A stretch of DNA of 8,374 nt from Candidatus Eiseniibacteriota bacterium. GTDB taxonomy: Bacteria > Eisenbacteria > RBG-16-71-46. The stretch's first letter is position 1. Every line of letters starts with the position of its first letter. Under the pieces are notes generated by a model that had not been told where the DNA came from, made no database searches, and saw only the letters and a program-made list of their open reading frames with translations. A program made the translations under genes and the position numbers. Positions 6,113-8,374 of this stretch are shown one piece after another. The DNA lies in NCBI GenBank assembly GCA_005893185.1, contig VBOS01000321.1:1-8374 (forward strand), given 5' to 3'.

Positions 6113-7330
6113 TCACTCCGACCTCAGAGCCTCAATCGGATCGAGCAGCGAGGCCTTGCGCGCGGGGTAGTACCCGAAGAACACGCCGACAGCGGCCGAG
6201 AACACGCCGGCGATGATGACGGCCTGGGGAGAAAGCTTCATCGGCCAATCGAGGGTCCTCCCCGCAACGTAGGTTCCGACGATTCCCAGGACCACTCCGA
6301 CCGCGCCGCCGACCAGGCTCAACATGACGGACTCGCCGAGGAACTGCAGCCGGATCGCTCCCTCGGTCGCGCCCACCGCGACGCGCACGCCGATCTCCCG
6401 GGTTCGCTCGGTCACCGAGACGAGCATCACGTTCATGATCCCGATCCCTCCCACGAGCAGGGAGATCGAAGCGATGGTAACGAGCAGGATCGTGAGCGTG
6501 CGACTGGCCGCCAACTGCGCCTGGATGATGTCCTCGGGGTTGCGGATGTTGAAATCGTCTGGCTGGTCGGGGCGCAGGTGGTGCCGGTCGCGCAGGAGCG
6601 CAGCCGCCTCCTGCCCGGCGAGCTTGACGACGTCCTGCGAGAGCGCGGAGCACAAAATGTCGTCCAGCCACACGTTGCCCTTGATCTTCTTCTGCACCAC
6701 CGTGTAGGGCATCAGGATCGTGTCGTCCTGATCCTGGCCGGACAAGGACAATCCCTTGGGCTGCAGCGTCGCGACGACCTTGCAGGGCAGCGTGCCCAGC
6801 CGGATGACCTTCCCGATGGGGTTCTCGGCACCGAAGAGTTGGCTCCGCACCGTACGGCCAATGGCGCAGACGTTCGCAGCATTCTCCACGTCATCCTCTG
6901 TGAAAGCTGCGCCCTGATCGACGCCCCAACGCTTGATGTCGAAGTACTCCGGAGAGACACCGCGATACCGCGTGAACCAGTTCTGATTTCCGTAGATGAC
7001 CTGCACCGATCCGTCGACGTTGGGCGAGACGGCCTTGATGTCGGGGATTTGCCTCTTGATCGCGGCCACGTCATCGAGCGTGAGCGTATTCTCCCCGTGC
7101 GACCCGGTGCGCACGCCGTTGACCGCACGCCCACCCTCCTCGATCCAGACGAAGTTGTCTCCGAGGTTGTTCAACTGCTGCTCCACCTGCGCCTGTCCGG
7201 CCTCTCCGACCGCCACGACGCAGATGACCGCAGCGATCCCGATCGTGATCCCCAGGACAGTCAGGAGGCTCCGCGTCTTGTTTCTGAGCAACGACCATAG
7301 GGCGGAACGAAGCAGCGCCGCTCGATTCAT
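6113..7330 (-). CDS. MacB-like ABC transporter permease (FtsX family)
   Basis: A 405-residue inner-membrane permease with the four-helix MacB/FtsX layout: one helix near the N-terminus (about 21-43), a large periplasmic MacB_PCD-type domain (about 45-270), then three helices (about 278-303, 335-357, 369-390). Family signatures are visible: NKTRSLLTVLGITIGIAAVI (17-36), the coupling-helix region SVTERTREIGVRVAVGAT (305-322) and the C-terminal YYPARKASLLDPIEALRSE (387-405). E. coli MacB carries its ATPase in the same chain; here the ATPase is a separate gene. The ATG at 7328-7330 has a good GGGAG ribosome site five bases upstream. It is the first gene of the operon, followed by the adaptor and the ATPase. 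The periplasmic domain contains three cysteines (155, 183, 227) that could form a disulfide; this is inference. Confidence 0.94.
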   Translation of the reverse strand: MNRAALLRSALWSLLRNKTRSLLTVLGITIGIAAVICVVAVGEAGQAQVEQQLNNLGDNFVWIEEGGRAVNGVRTGSHGENTLTLDDVAAIKRQIPDIKAVSPNVDGSVQVIYGNQNWFTRYRGVSPEYFDIKRWGVDQGAAFTEDDVENAANVCAIGRTVRSQLFGAENPIGKVIRLGTLPCKVVATLQPKGLSLSGQDQDDTILMPYTVVQKKIKGNVWLDDILCSALSQDVVKLAGQEAAALLRDRHHLRPDQPDDFNIRNPEDIIQAQLAASRTLTILLVTIASISLLVGGIGIMNVMLVSVTERTREIGVRVAVGATEGAIRLQFLGESVMLSLVGGAVGVVLGIVGTYVAGRTLDWPMKLSPQAVIIAGVFSAAVGVFFGYYPARKASLLDPIEALRSE

Positions 7331-7414
7331 GGCTTCTCCCGCTTTCTCCCTGACGAGCGCCAGGGCGAAGGACGGTGAACGCGGCCGTTTGTCCGAGAAG
7401 GTCTCTTCGGACTC
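7331..7414 (-). promoter_or_regulatory. Gap between glycosyltransferase-like gene and efflux operon
   Basis: This 84-nt spacer lies between two same-strand genes and is the natural place for an efflux promoter. I could not recognise a convincing -35/-10 pair or a sigma-54 GG-N10-GC site. On the minus strand it opens with a small bulged hairpin at 7392-7411 (TCCGAAG, loop AGAC, CTTC-TC-GGA) that is not followed by a T-run. It could be a weak terminator or an operator half, but evidence is thin. Confidence 0.3.
7335..7340 (-). promoter_or_regulatory. Ribosome-binding site of the permease gene
   Basis: On the minus strand GGGAGA lies just ahead of the ATG, with five bases between GGGAG and the start codon. 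This supports 7330 as the true start. A near copy, GGGAGAAAGC, lies directly upstream (7341-7350), so the site is doubled. Confidence 0.65.
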
Positions 7415-8374
7415 TCACCCATGAAGCCGTCCGTCACGCCGCGGGGCAGGAGGGCCTTCGGTTCGGTGGTCGGTCGGATGAACACACCATGCGCGCTCGG
7501 AGCCGTCAAACGCTTGCGCGGCCGCCGCCATCCCCGGTCGCGCCGGCACGAGACCGCGCGCCAGGGCACCTTCCCAAATCACCTCCACCCGCCGCTCGCC
7601 CGGACCCGGGCGATAGTGGTGGAGGCCCTGCCGCAGCCACCGCGGTCCCCGGCAGCGAGCGCCGTCGAGCGTACCGTGGGCGGGCTCCCCGTCCGCGATC
7701 ACCGAGAAGCGCTCCGGGTAGATCACGTCGAAGGCTCGAGTGTCGGGCCCGCCGGGCGGGCGGCGGCTCAGATCCGCGCCGAGCACTCTCAGAGCCCCGA
7801 TCTGAACGAAGTGGTCGTTGAGGAAGCGGCGAACCGCGGGTGGAAACTCGCGGTCGTCCGGGATTGCGAAATGGGTTCGCGTCCGGGCCACGTCTCGGGC
7901 CAGACAATCGGGCAGCAACCCCATGGCCAGGCGCGCCCGGGTCACGCCTTCGAGCACGAGATAACTGGGGCGGACACGAAATACCGTCTCGCCCTTGAGG
8001 TCCATGATCGGCTCGCCGGGGCGCGTGAACCGCAGCACAGCGGCCAGCAGGCCCGTCTCCTCCTGGTTGGCGTCGCGCCAGGACGCCTCTGCGAGGTTGA
8101 CCAAGCCGAGGCCGATCACGACCGCGGTCCCGGCGATCGCGGTCCCCCAGCCCGGGGAGACACGGCGCCCCTGCGACCGCTCGAGGCGTGCGAGCACCCG
8201 GTTGATCGTAGCGACCACGAGCAGGACCAGCATCGGGGTCGATGGCAGGAAGTCCTGCGCCGTGATCAGCGGCCAGAAGCTCTCGACCAGGGCCAGATAG
8301 AGTGCTGCGGTCAGCAGGAATATCGCCCGCCGTTCGCGCTCTCCTGAGTGCGGTCGCGCTGCGAGATACCGACG
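7415..8374 (-). CDS. Integral-membrane glycosyltransferase-like protein (GT39/ArnT-type), 5'-partial
   Basis: The frame is open to the right window edge, giving at least 319 residues; the ATG at 8231-8233 is internal, not the start. Counting from the edge, there are three hydrophobic helices (about 17-38, 44-62, 76-95). Between the first two is WPLITAQDFLP, a phrase typical of the last helices of lipid-linked-sugar glycosyltransferases of the PMT/ArnT kind. A soluble C-terminal domain follows, with RPGEPIMDLKGETVFR (118-133), LEGVTRARLAMGLLPD (141-156) and a probable beta-rich part (FDVIYPERFSVIADGE). I recall this tail after GT39-like membrane domains, but I know of no assigned role. The catalytic N-terminal part is outside the window, so the activity is inferred. 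The last 35 or so residues after GALARGLVP are Ala/Pro/Arg-rich and may be unconserved. Confidence 0.7.
   Translation of the reverse strand, partial: RRYLAARPHSGERERRAIFLLTAALYLALVESFWPLITAQDFLPSTPMLVLLVVATINRVLARLERSQGRRVSPGWGTAIAGTAVVIGLGLVNLAEASWRDANQEETGLLAAVLRFTRPGEPIMDLKGETVFRVRPSYLVLEGVTRARLAMGLLPDCLARDVARTRTHFAIPDDREFPPAVRRFLNDHFVQIGALRVLGADLSRRPPGGPDTRAFDVIYPERFSVIADGEPAHGTLDGARCRGPRWLRQGLHHYRPGPGERRVEVIWEGALARGLVPARPGMAAAAQAFDGSERAWCVHPTDHRTEGPPAPRRDGRLHG

Larger units (their letters stand above)
3909..7330 (-). other. Three-gene tripartite efflux operon: permease, adaptor, ATPase
   Basis: The three minus-strand genes are separated by 25 and 43 nt with no terminator between them, so they are probably co-transcribed from upstream of 7330. 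Together they supply the ATPase, permease and adaptor of a MacAB-type pump. No TolC-like outer-membrane protein is encoded in the window. Sample 60-base rows by eye gave about 57-70% GC here against about 65-82% in the flanking genes, a slight difference. Confidence 0.8.

Noticed and set aside
5735..7300. 521-codon open frame on the plus strand antisense to the permease and adaptor
   Set aside because: It lies opposite two genes with clear family motifs, and its own translation is rich in Asp, His, Arg and Gln with no recognisable domain. It is an artefact of GC-rich codon usage.
7421..8347. 308-codon plus-strand open frame antisense to the glycosyltransferase-like gene
   Set aside because: The minus strand has membrane helices and family-like motifs, while this frame gives an Arg/His/Ala-rich translation without structure.
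1..8374. tRNA, rRNA, CRISPR array, insertion sequence, attachment site or phage genes
   Set aside because: No repeat-spacer pattern, cloverleaf, transposase motif or long terminal inverted repeat was seen on reading both strands.

Overview
The window is GC-rich, densely coded bacterial DNA. It combines a sigma-54 enhancer-binding protein, a Hanks-type Ser/Thr kinase with a large membrane C-terminus, and a split MacAB-type efflux operon. That mix is most familiar from Acidobacteriota or Myxococcota. This is a guess from gene content and GC, since there is no rRNA or other marker to settle it.

Layout. (1) Plus strand, left edge to 3820: the 3' part of a GAF/AAA+ sigma-54-dependent regulator (to 1458), followed 7 nt later by a membrane-anchored Ser/Thr protein kinase (1466-3820). 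Neither gene reads through as written. The regulator changes frame near 1301-1313, just before its Fis-type HTH. The kinase changes frame near 1787-1797 and again near 2547-2560. At both kinase breaks, residues normally present in the family appear to be missing as well, so these look like short out-of-frame deletions rather than single-base slips. (2) 3821-3908: a short convergent gap with no convincing terminator. (3) Minus strand, 7330 down to 3909: a compact three-gene efflux operon transcribed in the order FtsX/MacB-like permease, MacA-like periplasmic adaptor, ABC ATPase. All three are intact. (4) 7331-7414: an 84-nt gap holding the permease ribosome-binding site. (5) Minus strand, 7415 to the right edge: the C-terminal part of an integral-membrane protein resembling GT39/ArnT-type glycosyltransferases, cut by the window edge.

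How they work together. The regulator and kinase look like one signalling pair: a sigma-54 activator with a GAF sensor beside a kinase that could couple membrane signals to it. The efflux genes would assemble a tripartite pump (ATPase plus permease plus adaptor) needing an outer-membrane channel encoded elsewhere. The pump is convergent with the signalling pair, so the sequence does not show that one regulates the other. All three reading-frame lesions lie in the plus-strand pair and none in the minus-strand genes. This suggests either real decay of the signalling module or local sequence/assembly error.

I found no tRNA, rRNA, CRISPR array, insertion sequence or phage gene. I do not see a clearly new biological system. 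The points most worth following up are the broken regulator-kinase pair and the uncharacterised membrane half of the kinase.
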